A stretch of 64,000 bases of DNA from Umezawaea sp049997955. Lineage in GTDB: Bacteria; Actinomycetota; Actinomycetes; Mycobacteriales; Pseudonocardiaceae. The stretch spans positions 248,001-312,000 of the forward strand of contig JAEBDY010000007.1 in NCBI GenBank assembly GCA_049997955.1, in the 5' to 3' direction. The position numbers were made by a program, and so were the translations under genes. This document shows positions 8,593 through 17,170 of this stretch, one piece after another. Under the pieces are notes generated by a model. It worked only from the letters and a program-made list of their open reading frames with translations. It was not told where the DNA came from and made no database searches. The first letter of the stretch is position 1, and every line of letters begins with the position of its first letter.

Positions 8593-9875
8593 GGCGCTCG
8601 CTCGCGCTCGTCGCCCTCGCGGTCACGTCCATGATCGCGTTGGCGTTCCTGATTCCTCTGGCGCTCGTGGTGGCGCAGCTCGCCGAGGACCGCGCACTAG
8701 CCGAAGCCGAACGCCAGGCCGTCGCACTCACGCCGGTGCTGGTCATCACGAACGAGCCGAGGGCCATCGAGCAGGCACTGGCCAGCACGCAGTACGGCGG
8801 TGCGGGCCGGATCGCGGTCCACCTGCCGAGCGGGCAGGTGCTCGGGTTCGTGAAGTCGACGCCCGAGCAGCTCGCGACCGCCAAGGGGGAGGGGAAGTCG
8901 TTCACCGCGTCGGTGTCCGACGGCCGCGTCTACCTCCAGCCGGTGGTGCTGGACCGCGGGCGGGTGGCCGTCGTGGAGGCGTTCATCCCCGAGGCCGACC
9001 TGTCCAGGGGGGTCGAGTCGGCGTGGCTGGCGCTGTCCGGCGTCGCCATCGTGCTCGTGCTCGGGTCGGTGCTGGTGGCCGACCGGCTGGGCGCCCGCGT
9101 GGTGAGCGCCGCGTCGGCGCTGGCGGACGGCGCGCGCAAGATGGAGCAGGGCGACCTGAGCGCGCGGGTGCAGCCCACCGGGCCGCCGGAACTCGTCGAG
9201 GCGGGTGGCGCGTTCAACCGGATGGCGGCACGAATAGGCCAATTGGTCGCATCCGAGCGAGAAGTCCTCGCGGATTTGTCGCACCGCCTCCGCACGCCGT
9301 TGACGGCATTGCGGCTCGATTCCGAAACGCTCGGCACCGACAGCAGCGCCAATCGTGTTCGCCAGGCCGTGCACGCGCTGGAGCGCGAGGTCAACGAACT
9401 CATCCGCGCGGCCCGCCGAGAACTCGCCGACCCGGCCAGCAACCGGTGTGACGCGGCTCTCGTGGTGCAGGACCGGCTGGTGTTCTGGTCCGCGCTGGCC
9501 GACGACCAACAGCGCCTGTGGAACCTGCGGGGCACCGAGAAGCGGGCCATGGTCGGCCTCGCCCGGTCCGACCTGGCTGCCGCGATGGACGCCGTGATCG
9601 GCAACATCTTCCGGCACACGCCCGAGGGCACGAACTTCGTCGTCGCCCTGTTCCACCAGGCTGAACGCGTGGTGATCGTCATCGAGGACGCCGGGCCGGG
9701 CATCTCGGACACGGCGGCCGCGATGCGGCGCGGGGTCAGCGGCGCGGGTTCGACGGGGCTGGGCATGGACATCGTCCGGCGCGCGGCCGAGGCGACCGGC
9801 GGATCGCTGCGGATCGACAGGGGCCCGCTGGGCGGCACGCGGGTCCAGTTGCGCCTCACCAGGCTGCCGGACTGA
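8589..9875 (+). CDS. Sensor histidine kinase
   Basis: The protein of 428 aa begins with GTG inside the response regulator's stop (GTGA). It has two membrane helices (about 5-30 and 145-165) flanking a periplasmic sensor of about 115 residues, a HAMP linker (about 166-220), the H-box with His232 (REVLADLSHRLRTPLTALRLDSE), the N-box (MDAVIGNIFRHTPEGTNFVV), the G1 box (VIEDAGPGI) and the G2 box (GLGMDIVRRAAEATGGSLRI). All residues needed for autophosphorylation appear present. The sensor domain is not a family I recognise. Its cognate regulator is the overlapping gene upstream. Confidence 0.92.
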   Translation: MRRSLALVALAVTSMIALAFLIPLALVVAQLAEDRALAEAERQAVALTPVLVITNEPRAIEQALASTQYGGAGRIAVHLPSGQVLGFVKSTPEQLATAKGEGKSFTASVSDGRVYLQPVVLDRGRVAVVEAFIPEADLSRGVESAWLALSGVAIVLVLGSVLVADRLGARVVSAASALADGARKMEQGDLSARVQPTGPPELVEAGGAFNRMAARIGQLVASEREVLADLSHRLRTPLTALRLDSETLGTDSSANRVRQAVHALEREVNELIRAARRELADPASNRCDAALVVQDRLVFWSALADDQQRLWNLRGTEKRAMVGLARSDLAAAMDAVIGNIFRHTPEGTNFVVALFHQAERVVIVIEDAGPGISDTAAAMRRGVSGAGSTGLGMDIVRRAAEATGGSLRIDRGPLGGTRVQLRLTRLPD

Positions 9876-9987
9876 TCACCACCGTTCTTTAATTTTCCTG
9901 ATGTCAACATTAAATGTTCCATAAATAACTACTCCTTGACATTGTTATGAATGCGGCTAGGGTTTTGCGTGGCCTTTGTTTCGCCCT

Positions 9988-10758
9988 ATGCCGCAGAAGA
10001 GGAACTTCGCCGTGCCACGCACCACGAACGCCATTCGCTCACTCCTGCTGGCCGTCAGCACCGTCGTGCTGGTCGCCGGGTGCGAGGGCGGTGGCACCGT
10101 GGGTGCGGGCGGTGGCGGCGGGTTCGTGACCGCCACGGAGACGCCCAGCGCGGTCCAGACCTCGCCGTCCACGGAGGGCCTGATCGGGTCGGGCTCCGCT
10201 TCGGCGTCCGCGAGCAGCAGCGCGCCGAGCAGCAGTTCGGAGTCGTCCGCGGCCCCCACGACGACGACCACCACCACTACCGAGACCACGACGGTCCCCG
10301 CGCCTCCGCCGAACGTCCCGGAGAAGCCCGCCGACCCCCCGCCGCCGCCCGCGAACACCAACCCGGCGCCGCCCGTGGCCCAGGGCGACGAGGCGAAGGT
10401 CCTGGAGATCACCAACAGGGAGCGCGCCACCGCGGGCTGCCCGGCGCTCGTGGCCGACGACCGGCTCGCCGCCGCCGCTCGTGGCCACAGCGCGGACATG
10501 GCCGCGCAGAACTACTTCGACCACAAGTCGAAGGACGGCCGCTCGTTCGTCGACCGCATCAAGGCCGCCGGCTACCCCAGTCCCGGCGCGGAGAACATCG
10601 CCGCGGGCCAGCCGACCCCGGAAGCCGTCATGAAGGGCTGGATGGAGTCGCCGGGCCACCGCGCGAACATCCTCAACTGCGGTCTCAAGGCACTGGGCAC
10701 GGGCGTCGCCAAGGGCGGCTCGTTCGGCATCTACTGGACCCAGAACTTCGGCTGGTAG
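9988..10758 (+). CDS. CAP/SCP-domain (YkwD-like) lipoprotein
   Basis: The protein of 256 aa starts MPQKRNFAVPRTTNAIRSLLLAVSTVVLVAGCEGG; the lipobox LVAGC predicts lipid attachment at the Cys. A low-complexity Gly/Ser/Thr/Pro stretch (about 38-130) acts as a wall-spanning linker. The C-terminal CAP domain (about 137-256) has the usual pieces: VLEITNRERATAGCPALVADDRLAAAARGHSADMA, NYFDHKSKDGRSFVDRIKAAGY, GAENIAAGQPTPEAVMKGWMESPGHRANILNC and GIYWTQNFGW. The cavity residues His and Glu (HSADMA, GAENIA) are kept. CAP proteins are extracellular and of diverse, mostly unknown role. It may be driven from the AT-rich stretch at 9890-9960. Confidence 0.88.
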   Translation: MPQKRNFAVPRTTNAIRSLLLAVSTVVLVAGCEGGGTVGAGGGGGFVTATETPSAVQTSPSTEGLIGSGSASASASSSAPSSSSESSAAPTTTTTTTTETTTVPAPPPNVPEKPADPPPPPANTNPAPPVAQGDEAKVLEITNRERATAGCPALVADDRLAAAARGHSADMAAQNYFDHKSKDGRSFVDRIKAAGYPSPGAENIAAGQPTPEAVMKGWMESPGHRANILNCGLKALGTGVAKGGSFGIYWTQNFGW

Positions 10759-10761
10759 TCC

Positions 10762-10857
10762 TTCGGAGGCGCAGCCTTCGAAAGCTCTTGCCCTCCGAAG
10801 GCGAAGCCTTCGGAAGCTCTTGCCCTTTGAAGGCGAAGCCTTCGAAAGTTCTCGCCC
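10762..10857 (+). repeat. Three tandem 32-bp units, each with a GAAGGC/GCCTTC hairpin
   Basis: Units at 10762-10793, 10794-10825 and 10826-10857 are about 80-90% alike. Their core fits CGAAGGCGAAGCCTTCG, in which CGAAGGC pairs with GCCTTCG around GAA; each unit ends in a CTTGCCC-like tail. They lie directly after the CAP lipoprotein stop, before the bidirectional terminator. Confidence 0.85.
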
Positions 10858-10900
10858 CGGATCTTCGGCCCGCATCCCCAGAGCCCCCACCCCTGAACTC

Positions 10901-10931
10901 AGGCACCCCGAGCCCTGCACTCGGGGTGCCT
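10901..10931. terminator. Bidirectional terminator between convergent genes
   Basis: AGGCACCCCGAG pairs perfectly over 12 bases with CTCGGGGTGCCT around the loop CCCTGCA. It sits between the CAP lipoprotein and the convergent Lrp regulator, whose stop is at 10939. Confidence 0.85.
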
Positions 10932-10938
10932 GTCCGGT

Positions 10939-11424
10939 TCACCCCTCCGGGCTGTGCAGTTCGTCCAGCACCAGCACGGTGTGGCTGGACGTCACGTCCG
11001 GCATCGTCTGCAGCCGGTTGAGCACCAGGTCCCGCAGGCTGTGCGCGTCCGGTGCCCGCACCAGCAGCACGAGGTCGTAGTCGCCGGACACCAGCGCCCC
11101 GTGCCACACCTCCGGGATCTCCTGGATCCGCTGCCGCACCGCTTTCCACGAGTGCTGGCTGATCTTCAGGTACACGTACGCCGAGATGCCGAACCCGTAC
11201 CGCTCGGGGTCCACGTCGGCGCTGTAGCCGGTGATCACGCCGTCGCGGTGCAGCCGGTCGACGCGCGAGTAGGCGCTCGCGCGCGAGATGTGCAGGCGTT
11301 CGGCCAGCGCGCGCATCGACAGCCTGCCGTCGCCGCGCAGCTCCTCCACGATGCGCCGGTCGGTGTCGTCCAGGGGTTCCAGACGTCCAGTCGACACGGC
11401 CTTCACACGTGGCTTTGCGGGCAT
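10939..11424 (-). CDS. Lrp/AsnC family regulator, likely local control of the bkd operon
   Basis: A 161-aa protein with an N-terminal AsnC helix-turn-helix (LDDTDRRIVEELRGDGRLSMRALAERLHISRASAYSRVDRLHRDGVITGY) and a C-terminal RAM ligand-binding domain (GALVSGDYDLVLLVRAPDAHSLRDLVLNRL, VTSSHTVLVL). ATG at 11424 is used; GTG at 11433 is possible and neither has a clear ribosome site. It is divergent from the branched-chain 2-oxoacid dehydrogenase genes, the arrangement of BkdR-type regulators that respond to branched-chain amino acids; that role is inferred from position. Confidence 0.88.
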   Translation of the reverse strand: MPAKPRVKAVSTGRLEPLDDTDRRIVEELRGDGRLSMRALAERLHISRASAYSRVDRLHRDGVITGYSADVDPERYGFGISAYVYLKISQHSWKAVRQRIQEIPEVWHGALVSGDYDLVLLVRAPDAHSLRDLVLNRLQTMPDVTSSHTVLVLDELHSPEG

Positions 11425-11537
11425 GTGGTTCACGATAACCGCCGGTCACGGCCATGTGTCCAGGGATCGGGCCCAGAACTAGAACATTGGCTGTGACCCG
11501 GTTCACCATGAGCCTCACCCTGGCCCGAGGAGGACAC

Positions 11538-12629
11538 ATGGCACGCACCAGCCTGCCCGCGCGGGAGCGTTCGCTGCTCCCGACCGACGCGCCGTTGTCC
11601 CTGCTGACGAAGACCGGCGAGCCGGTCGTCGACCCCGAGTTGACCATGCCGGACGACGACGTGCTGCTCGAACTGCACCGCCGCATGGTGATCGGCCGCC
11701 GGTTCGACACCCAGGCCACGGCGCTGACCCGGCAGGGGCGGCTGGCGGTCTACCCGTCGTCGCGCGGCCAGGAGGCGTGCGAGGTCGGGTCGGTGCTGGC
11801 GCTGCGGGAGCAGGACTGGCTGTTCCCGACCTACCGCGACTGCGTCGCGCTGGTCACCAGGGGAGTGCCCGCGGGGGAGACGTTGACGCTGCTCCAGGGC
11901 GGCTGGCACCTCGGCTACGACCCGCACGAGCACCGGGTGGCGCCGCAGTGCACGCCGCTGGCCACCAACACGCTGCACGCCGTCGGCCTCGCGCACGCCG
12001 CGCGGCTGAAGGGCGAGGACACCGTCGCGCTGGTGCTGGTCGGCGACGGCGCGACCAGCGAGGGCGACACGCACGAGGCGCTGAACTTCGCGGGCGTGTG
12101 GCAGGCGCCCGTGGTGTTCCTGGTGCAGAACAACGGCTACGCGATCAGCGTGCCCATGAGCAAGCAGAACGTCGCGCCCTCGTTGGCGCACAAGGGCATC
12201 GGCTACGGCGTGCCGTCGGTGCTGGTCGACGGCAACGACCCGGCCGCCGTCCACGCCGTGGTGCGGGACGCGGTCCGCACGGCCGCCGAGGGCGGCGGGC
12301 CGACGCTGATCGAGGCGCTGACCTACCGGGTCGAGGCGCACACGAACGCCGACGACGCGACCCGCTACCGCGACGCCGACGAGGTGGCGGCGTGGCTGGA
12401 CCGCGACCCCGTCGACCGGATCGAGGCCTACCTGACCGCGCGGGGCCTGCTCGACGACACCCGCCGCGCGTCCGTCGCCGCGGAGGCGGAGGCGTTCGCC
12501 GCGAACCTGCGCGACGTGATGAACGCCGACGTCGAGGTCGACCCGGCCGAACTGTTCGAGCACGTCTACGCCGAGCCCACGCACCACCTGCGGGAGCAGG
12601 CCGCCGTGCTCGCGGAGGAACTGGCATGA
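11538..12629 (+). CDS. bkdA: Branched-chain 2-oxoacid dehydrogenase E1 alpha subunit
   Basis: The protein of 363 aa starts at ATG 11538 behind CGAGGAGGACAC. It shows the E1 alpha TPP pyrophosphate motif from GDGATSEGDTHEAL to VVFLVQNNGYAIS, the substrate region YPSSRGQEACEVGS, and a phosphorylation-loop-like THTNADDATRYR segment (EAHTNADDATRYR). With E1 beta it decarboxylates branched 2-oxoacids from Val, Leu and Ile and passes acyl groups to E2, supplying branched acyl-CoA starters for fatty acids and polyketides. The next gene overlaps by ATGA. Pyruvate as substrate cannot be excluded, but the short N-terminus and the Lrp neighbour favour branched substrates. Confidence 0.92.
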   Translation: MARTSLPARERSLLPTDAPLSLLTKTGEPVVDPELTMPDDDVLLELHRRMVIGRRFDTQATALTRQGRLAVYPSSRGQEACEVGSVLALREQDWLFPTYRDCVALVTRGVPAGETLTLLQGGWHLGYDPHEHRVAPQCTPLATNTLHAVGLAHAARLKGEDTVALVLVGDGATSEGDTHEALNFAGVWQAPVVFLVQNNGYAISVPMSKQNVAPSLAHKGIGYGVPSVLVDGNDPAAVHAVVRDAVRTAAEGGGPTLIEALTYRVEAHTNADDATRYRDADEVAAWLDRDPVDRIEAYLTARGLLDDTRRASVAAEAEAFAANLRDVMNADVEVDPAELFEHVYAEPTHHLREQAAVLAEELA

Positions 12630-13657
12630 GCACGCTGTCCCTGTCCGGAGCGCTGAACCGGGCGCTCGCCGACGCCCTCGAGGCCGACGACCGCGTGCTG
12701 GTCTTCGGCGAGGACGTCGGCCCGCTGGGCGGCGTCTTCCGGATCACCGACGGGCTGGCCGCGCGGTTCGGCGACCGACGGGTGTTCGACACCCCGCTGG
12801 CCGAGTCCGGCATCGTCGGCACCGCGATCGGCATGGCCATGAACGGGCTGCGCCCGGTGGTGGAGATGCAGTTCGACGCCTTCGCCTACCCGGCGTTCGA
12901 GCAGATCACCAGCCACCTGGCGAAGATGCGCAACCGGACGCGCGGCAAGGTGGAGGTGCCGGTCGTCATCCGCATCCCCTACGGCGGCGGCATCGGCGGC
13001 GTGGAGCACCACTGCGACTCCTCCGAGGCCTACTACACGCACACGTCCGGGCTGCGGGTCGTCACGCCCGGCACCCCGCAGGACGGCTACGACCTGCTGC
13101 GCGACGCGATCGACTCGCCGGACCCGGTGATCTTCCTGGAGCCCAAGCGCCGGTACTGGTCCAAGGGCGAGGTGGCGGTCGGGGCGCAGCGGGTCGGGTT
13201 CGACCGCGCTCTGGTCCGGCGGACCGGCAAGGACGTCACGCTGATCGCCTACGGCCCGATGGTCGCCACCGCGCTGGAGACCGCGGAGGCCGCGACCGAG
13301 GAGGGCTGGGACGTCGAGGTGGTCGACCTGCGCAGCCTGTCGCCGTTCGACGACGAGACGGTCTGCGAGTCGGTGCGCCGCACCGGCCGCGCGGTCGTGG
13401 TGCACGAGGCGGCGGGGTTCGGCGGCTACGGCGCCGAGGTGGTCGCGCGGGTCACCGAGCGCTGCTTCCACCACCTGCACGCGCCCGTGCTGCGGGTCAC
13501 GGGGTTCGACATCCCCTACCCGCCGCCGAAGCTGGAGGAGCACTTCCTGCCGGGGGTGGACCGCATCCTGGACACCATCGGCCGTCTCCAGTGGGACGAC
13601 GAGGTCGTCTCCCCCGCGCGGAGCCGGGAAGCCCAGAGGAGTGGTTCCGGTGCCTGA
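12626..13657 (+). CDS. bkdB: Branched-chain 2-oxoacid dehydrogenase E1 beta subunit
   Basis: A 343-aa transketolase-type subunit. It has LSGALNRALADALEADDRVLVFGEDVGPLGGVFRITDGL, FDTPLAESGIVGTAIGMAMNGLRPVVEMQF with the catalytic-site Glu, the middle piece RIPYGGGIGGVEHHCDSSEAYYTHTSGLRVVTPGTPQDGYDLLRDAI, and a C-terminal domain starting GKDVTLIAYGPMVATALETAEAA. Its start overlaps the E1 alpha stop (ATGA) and its end overlaps the E2 start, so the three subunits are translationally coupled. Confidence 0.93.
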   Translation: MSTLSLSGALNRALADALEADDRVLVFGEDVGPLGGVFRITDGLAARFGDRRVFDTPLAESGIVGTAIGMAMNGLRPVVEMQFDAFAYPAFEQITSHLAKMRNRTRGKVEVPVVIRIPYGGGIGGVEHHCDSSEAYYTHTSGLRVVTPGTPQDGYDLLRDAIDSPDPVIFLEPKRRYWSKGEVAVGAQRVGFDRALVRRTGKDVTLIAYGPMVATALETAEAATEEGWDVEVVDLRSLSPFDDETVCESVRRTGRAVVVHEAAGFGGYGAEVVARVTERCFHHLHAPVLRVTGFDIPYPPPKLEEHFLPGVDRILDTIGRLQWDDEVVSPARSREAQRSGSGA

Positions 13658-14867
13658 CTTCCTGCTGCCGGACCTCGGCGAGGGCCTGACCGAGGGCGAG
13701 ATCGTCACGTGGCTGGTGTCGGTGGGGGACAAGGTGTCCATCGACCAGCCAGTGGTCGAGGTCGAGACCGCCAAGGCCGTGGTCGAGGTGCCGTGCCCGT
13801 TCGAGGGCGTCGTCACGGCCACGCACGGCCTGGCCGGTGAGTCGCTGGCCGTCGGCGCGGTGCTGCTGACCGTGGGCGGGGAGGGCTTCCAGGAGCCGGG
13901 CGTGGTCGTGCCGGAACAGGGCAGCGGCAACGTCCTGATCGGCTACGGCACGTCGGAGGCGCCGCGCCGCAAGCGCAAGCGCGCCCGAACCGCCGCACCC
14001 GCGCCCGCCGCCCCCGCACCCGTGGTCGCGCCGCCCGTGACCGCGACGCGGCCGGGCGTGATCTCGCCGCTGGTCCGCAGGATGGCGCGGGAGAACGGCG
14101 TCGACCTCGCCTCGGTCGCGGGCTCCGGGCCGGACGGGGTGGTCCGCCGCCAGGACGTGGAGCGGGAACTGGCGGGCCGGGTCGCCGCACCGTCGCCCGG
14201 CGAACGCCGCGTCCCGTTGAAGGGCCTGCGGAAGGTGGTCGCGGACAAGCTGTCCACGTCCCGCCGGGAGATCCCCGAGGCGACGGTGTGGGTCGACGTC
14301 GACGCCACCGAGTTCCTCGCCGCCCGCGCCGCGCTCAAGGACGTCGGGCTGCTCGCGCTGCTGGCCCGGTTCACCGTGCTGGGCCTCGGGAAGTTCCCCG
14401 AGCTGAACTCCCGCGTCGAGGGCGACGAGGTCGTGGTGCTGGACCGGGTCAACCTCGGCTTCGCCGCGCAGACCGACCGCGGACTGGTCGTCCCGGTGGT
14501 GCGGAACGCCCAGGACCTGACCGCGAGCGCGTTGTCGGCGGCACTGGCCGACCGCACGGCCGCCGCCCGTGCGGGCAGGCTGTCGCCCGCCGACCTGACC
14601 GGCGGGACCTTCACCGTCAACAACTACGGCGTGTTCGGAGTGGACGGTTCGGCCGCGATCATCAACCACCCGGAGGCCGCGATCCTCGGCATCGGCCGGA
14701 TCATCGACCGGCCGTGGGTGGTCGACGGGCAGCTCGCGGTGCGCAAGGTGTGCGAGCTGACGCTGGCCTTCGACCACCGGGTCTGCGACGGCGGCGTGGC
14801 GGGCGGGTTCCTGCGGTACGTCGCGGACTGCGTCGAGTCGCCGATCACCGCGTTGAGCGACCTCTAG
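13650..14867 (+). CDS. bkdC: Dihydrolipoamide acyltransferase (E2) of the branched-chain complex
   Basis: The GTG at 13650 fits the upstream AGAGGA at a normal spacing; an in-frame GTG at 13641 is too close to it. The 405-aa protein has one lipoyl domain with lipoyl Lys42 (VVEVETAKAVVEVP), an Ala/Pro linker, an E3/E1-binding domain (VISPLVRRMARENGVDLASVAGSGPDGVVRRQDVERELAG) and the acyltransferase domain ending LTLAFDHRVCDGGVAGGFLRYV, with His and Asp of HRVCDG as catalytic residues. No E3 gene follows; the complex must use dihydrolipoamide dehydrogenase encoded elsewhere. The stop overlaps the convergent DUF1772 gene stop. Confidence 0.93.
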   Translation: MPDFLLPDLGEGLTEGEIVTWLVSVGDKVSIDQPVVEVETAKAVVEVPCPFEGVVTATHGLAGESLAVGAVLLTVGGEGFQEPGVVVPEQGSGNVLIGYGTSEAPRRKRKRARTAAPAPAAPAPVVAPPVTATRPGVISPLVRRMARENGVDLASVAGSGPDGVVRRQDVERELAGRVAAPSPGERRVPLKGLRKVVADKLSTSRREIPEATVWVDVDATEFLAARAALKDVGLLALLARFTVLGLGKFPELNSRVEGDEVVVLDRVNLGFAAQTDRGLVVPVVRNAQDLTASALSAALADRTAAARAGRLSPADLTGGTFTVNNYGVFGVDGSAAIINHPEAAILGIGRIIDRPWVVDGQLAVRKVCELTLAFDHRVCDGGVAGGFLRYVADCVESPITALSDL

Positions 14868-15337
14868 GCCCGCAGCGCCAGCACCAGGCAGGCGAACCCG
14901 GCGGTCGACGTGACCGCGCGGGCGGTGTTCCACCGCACCCACGTGGTCTCGAAGCGCTCGCGCACCGCGGCCAGGTCGGTGATGCGGCTCGGCTCGCCCG
15001 CGGCGTCCAGCGCGTTGTTCAGCGGCACGTTGACCACGCCGGTGATCACGATGGTGACCAGGTACAGCGCCGCGCCGGCGACCACCCAGCCGAAACCGGG
15101 GCGGCCGAAGTGCAGCACCGCCGCCAGCACGCCGAGCACGGCCGCGCCGAGGAACGCGAGCAGGAACCAGCCGTTGACGATGGCGACGTTGACGCGCTGC
15201 ATGGTGTCGACGAACGTGCGGTCGTCGGTGCCCTTGAGCGCGGGCATGACCGAGCAGGCGTAGGAGTAGAAGAGGCCCGCGACGAGGCCGGTGGTCAGGG
15301 TGGCCGCGATCAGTGCGGCGCCGCGCAACGTGTCCAT
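14864..15337 (-). CDS. DUF1772 (anthrone oxygenase-like) membrane protein
   Basis: A 157-aa protein with four hydrophobic segments. It starts MDTLRGAALIAATLTTGLVAGLFYSYACSVMPALKGTDDRTFVDTMQRVNVAIVNGWF, the DUF1772 pattern (helix, short loop with SVMPAL, Asp-rich turn, MQRVNVAI), and ends with VNVPLNNALDAAGEPSRITDLAAVRERFETTWVRWNTAR, the conserved soluble segment. Fungal relatives oxidise anthrones; bacterial roles are largely unknown. An AraC regulator starts 82 bases away on the other strand, a likely regulator-target pair. Confidence 0.85.
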   Translation of the reverse strand: MDTLRGAALIAATLTTGLVAGLFYSYACSVMPALKGTDDRTFVDTMQRVNVAIVNGWFLLAFLGAAVLGVLAAVLHFGRPGFGWVVAGAALYLVTIVITGVVNVPLNNALDAAGEPSRITDLAAVRERFETTWVRWNTARAVTSTAGFACLVLALRA

Positions 15338-15418
15338 GCCGTCCAGTGAAGGGGACGGGCCCGCCGCGGACCATCGTCGAGGCGCTCCGCGGTGTGCGCC
15401 TCCGTCTACGCTTGCCCC

Positions 15419-16339
15419 GTGGACGCACTGGTGGGGTTGCTGGACGGGCCGCGCGCTCGGGGCGCGTTCCTGCTCCGCACCGTCCTCGACCCGCCGTGGT
15501 CCATCCGCATCCAGGACGAGGCCCCGCTGAGCGTCGTGTCGGTGGTGCGCGGGCACGCGTGGATCGTGCACGACACCGGCGAGCCGGTCCTGCTGAACGC
15601 GAGCGACGTGGCGGTGGTGCTCGGTCCCGAGCCGTACACCGTCGCGGACCACCCGGACACCGCGCCGCGGGCGGTCATCCACCCCGGCCAGCGCTGCGAG
15701 GCGCCGGACGGGGAGAGCCTGGCGACGAGCATGCGGCTCGGCGTCCGCACCTGGGGCACGAACCTCGACGGCGGCATGATGATGCTGACCGGCGCGTACC
15801 CGATGCGCGGCGAGATCAGCAGGCGGCTGCTCGACGCGCTGCCGAAGCTGCTGGTGCTGCGCGAGGACGAGTGGGACTGCCCGGTCATCCCGTTGCTGAC
15901 GGCCGAGATCGTGAAGGACGAGCCCGGCCAGGAGGTCGTGCTGGACCGGCTGCTCGACCTGCTGCTGATCGCGGTGCTGCGCGCGTGGTTCGCCCGCGCC
16001 GACGCGCCCGCCTGGTACCGCGCGCTGGCCGATCCCGTGGTGGGGCAGGCGGTGCGGCTGCTCCAGCACAACCCGGCGCACCCGTGGACGGTGGCGTCGC
16101 TGGCCGCCAAGACCGGGGTGTCGCGGGCGGCGCTGGCGCGGCGGTTCACCGAACTGGTGGGAGAGCCGCCGATGGCGTTCCTGACCGGGTGGCGGCTGGC
16201 GCTGGCGGCGGACCTGCTGCGCGGGACGGACGCCACGGTCGGCGCGGTGGCGCGGCAGGTGGGGTACGGCAGCTCGTTCGCGCTCAGCACCGCGTTCAAG
16301 CGCGAACGGGGTGTCAGTCCGCAGGTGTACCGCGGCTAG
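15419..16339 (+). CDS. AraC family regulator with cupin_6 N-terminal domain
   Basis: The GTG at 15419 gives 306 aa. The N-terminal cupin (about 1-190; RTVLDPPWSIRIQDEAPLSVVSVVRGHAWI, NASDVAVVLGPEPYTVAD) is typical of the AraC subgroup that senses small ligands. The two-part AraC helix-turn-helix lies at the C-terminus (WTVASLAAKTGVSRAALARRFTELVGEPPMAFLTGWRLALAADLLR, VGYGSSFALSTAFKRERGVSPQVYR). It is divergent from the DUF1772 gene, its probable target. The stop overlaps that of the convergent DUF5313 gene. Confidence 0.92.
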   Translation: MDALVGLLDGPRARGAFLLRTVLDPPWSIRIQDEAPLSVVSVVRGHAWIVHDTGEPVLLNASDVAVVLGPEPYTVADHPDTAPRAVIHPGQRCEAPDGESLATSMRLGVRTWGTNLDGGMMMLTGAYPMRGEISRRLLDALPKLLVLREDEWDCPVIPLLTAEIVKDEPGQEVVLDRLLDLLLIAVLRAWFARADAPAWYRALADPVVGQAVRLLQHNPAHPWTVASLAAKTGVSRAALARRFTELVGEPPMAFLTGWRLALAADLLRGTDATVGAVARQVGYGSSFALSTAFKRERGVSPQVYRG

Positions 16340-16722
16340 GGCCGCCGCCAGGTCGCGTTGTAGCGGGCCTGCTGGTCGTCGTCCGTGCGCTGTGCGCGGG
16401 TCTCGCCCGCCGCGCCGTGCGGGTAGCCGTACTTGGTGATCCGGTTCTCGACGCTCTCGGCGGCGTAGGACAGCGAGAAGTAGACGCCGACGATGAGGCC
16501 CAGCGCGCCGCACGCCACGGCCAGGCCGATCGGGGAACCCAGCAGCACCACCAGGAGCGTGCCGATCACCAGGCTCAGCGGCAGCACCTGGAGCAGCGAG
16601 CGGGCGGTGAAGTGCAGCAGCCAGTTCGGTCGGGTGACGTTGTGGAACACCCACTCGCGGTGGTGTTGCGGCAACCGGCCGCCCAGGTAGTACCAGAGGC
16701 GGAGGACGGGGTTCGGCTTCAC
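16336..16722 (-). CDS. DUF5313 family membrane protein
   Basis: A 128-aa protein starting at GTG 16722 inside the stop of the MarR gene (GTGA overlap), so the two form one operon. The N-terminus NPVLRLWYYLGGRLPQHHREWVFHNVTRPNWLLH is the conserved DUF5313 segment; two membrane helices follow (about 48-95), then AESVENRITKYGYPHG and a polar tail. Function unknown. Its pairing with an OhrR-like sensor suggests a redox- or peroxide-linked role, which is inference. Confidence 0.85.
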   Translation of the reverse strand: MKPNPVLRLWYYLGGRLPQHHREWVFHNVTRPNWLLHFTARSLLQVLPLSLVIGTLLVVLLGSPIGLAVACGALGLIVGVYFSLSYAAESVENRITKYGYPHGAAGETRAQRTDDDQQARYNATWRRP

Positions 16723-17159
16723 GGCTGCTCCTGGTGCGCGGCGGCGATGACGCGGGTCAACGAGCTGTGCAGGGTCCTCAGTTCGTCGAGGCTCATGCCG
16801 AGCCTGCCGACGATGGCGGGCGGGATCTCGAGCGCCTCGTCGCGCAGGGCGCGGCCCGCGTCGGTGAGGGTGACGGCCAGCGCGCGCTCGTCGGAGCGGT
16901 CGCGGTCCCTGGCGAGGTAGCCCGCCGCCTCCAGTCGCTTCAGCAGCGGGGAGAGGGTGCCGGGGTCGAGCTTGAGCAGGGAGCAGAGTTCCCTGCCGGA
17001 CAACGGGTCCCGCTGCCACAGGGCCAGCATCACCAGGTACTGCGGGTGGGTGAGGCCCATGGGTTCCAGCAGCGGCTTGTAGACGGCCACGACGCCGCGC
17101 GCGGCGATCGAGAGCGCGAAGCAGACCTGGTTCTCCAGGGCCAGCGGGTCCTCCTCCAT
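16719..17159 (-). CDS. OhrR-like MarR family regulator (thiol/peroxide sensor)
   Basis: A 146-aa winged-helix protein beginning MEEDPLALENQVCFALSIAARGVVAVYKPLLEPMGLTHPQYLVMLALW. Cys13 in LENQVCFALS matches the reactive peroxidatic Cys of OhrR. The DNA-binding part is LSGRELCSLLKLDPGTLSPLLKRLEAAGYLARDRDRSDERALAVTLTDAGRAL. In OhrR regulons the neighbour is normally ohr; here it is a DUF5313 membrane protein. Overlapping ACCAA/TTGGT repeats just upstream are a likely autoregulatory operator. Confidence 0.9.
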   Translation of the reverse strand: MEEDPLALENQVCFALSIAARGVVAVYKPLLEPMGLTHPQYLVMLALWQRDPLSGRELCSLLKLDPGTLSPLLKRLEAAGYLARDRDRSDERALAVTLTDAGRALRDEALEIPPAIVGRLGMSLDELRTLHSSLTRVIAAAHQEQP

Positions 17160-17170
17160 GTGGTTAGCGT

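Noticed and set aside
10762..10857. Possible CRISPR array
   Set aside because: The 32-bp units are contiguous with no spacers and there are no cas genes.
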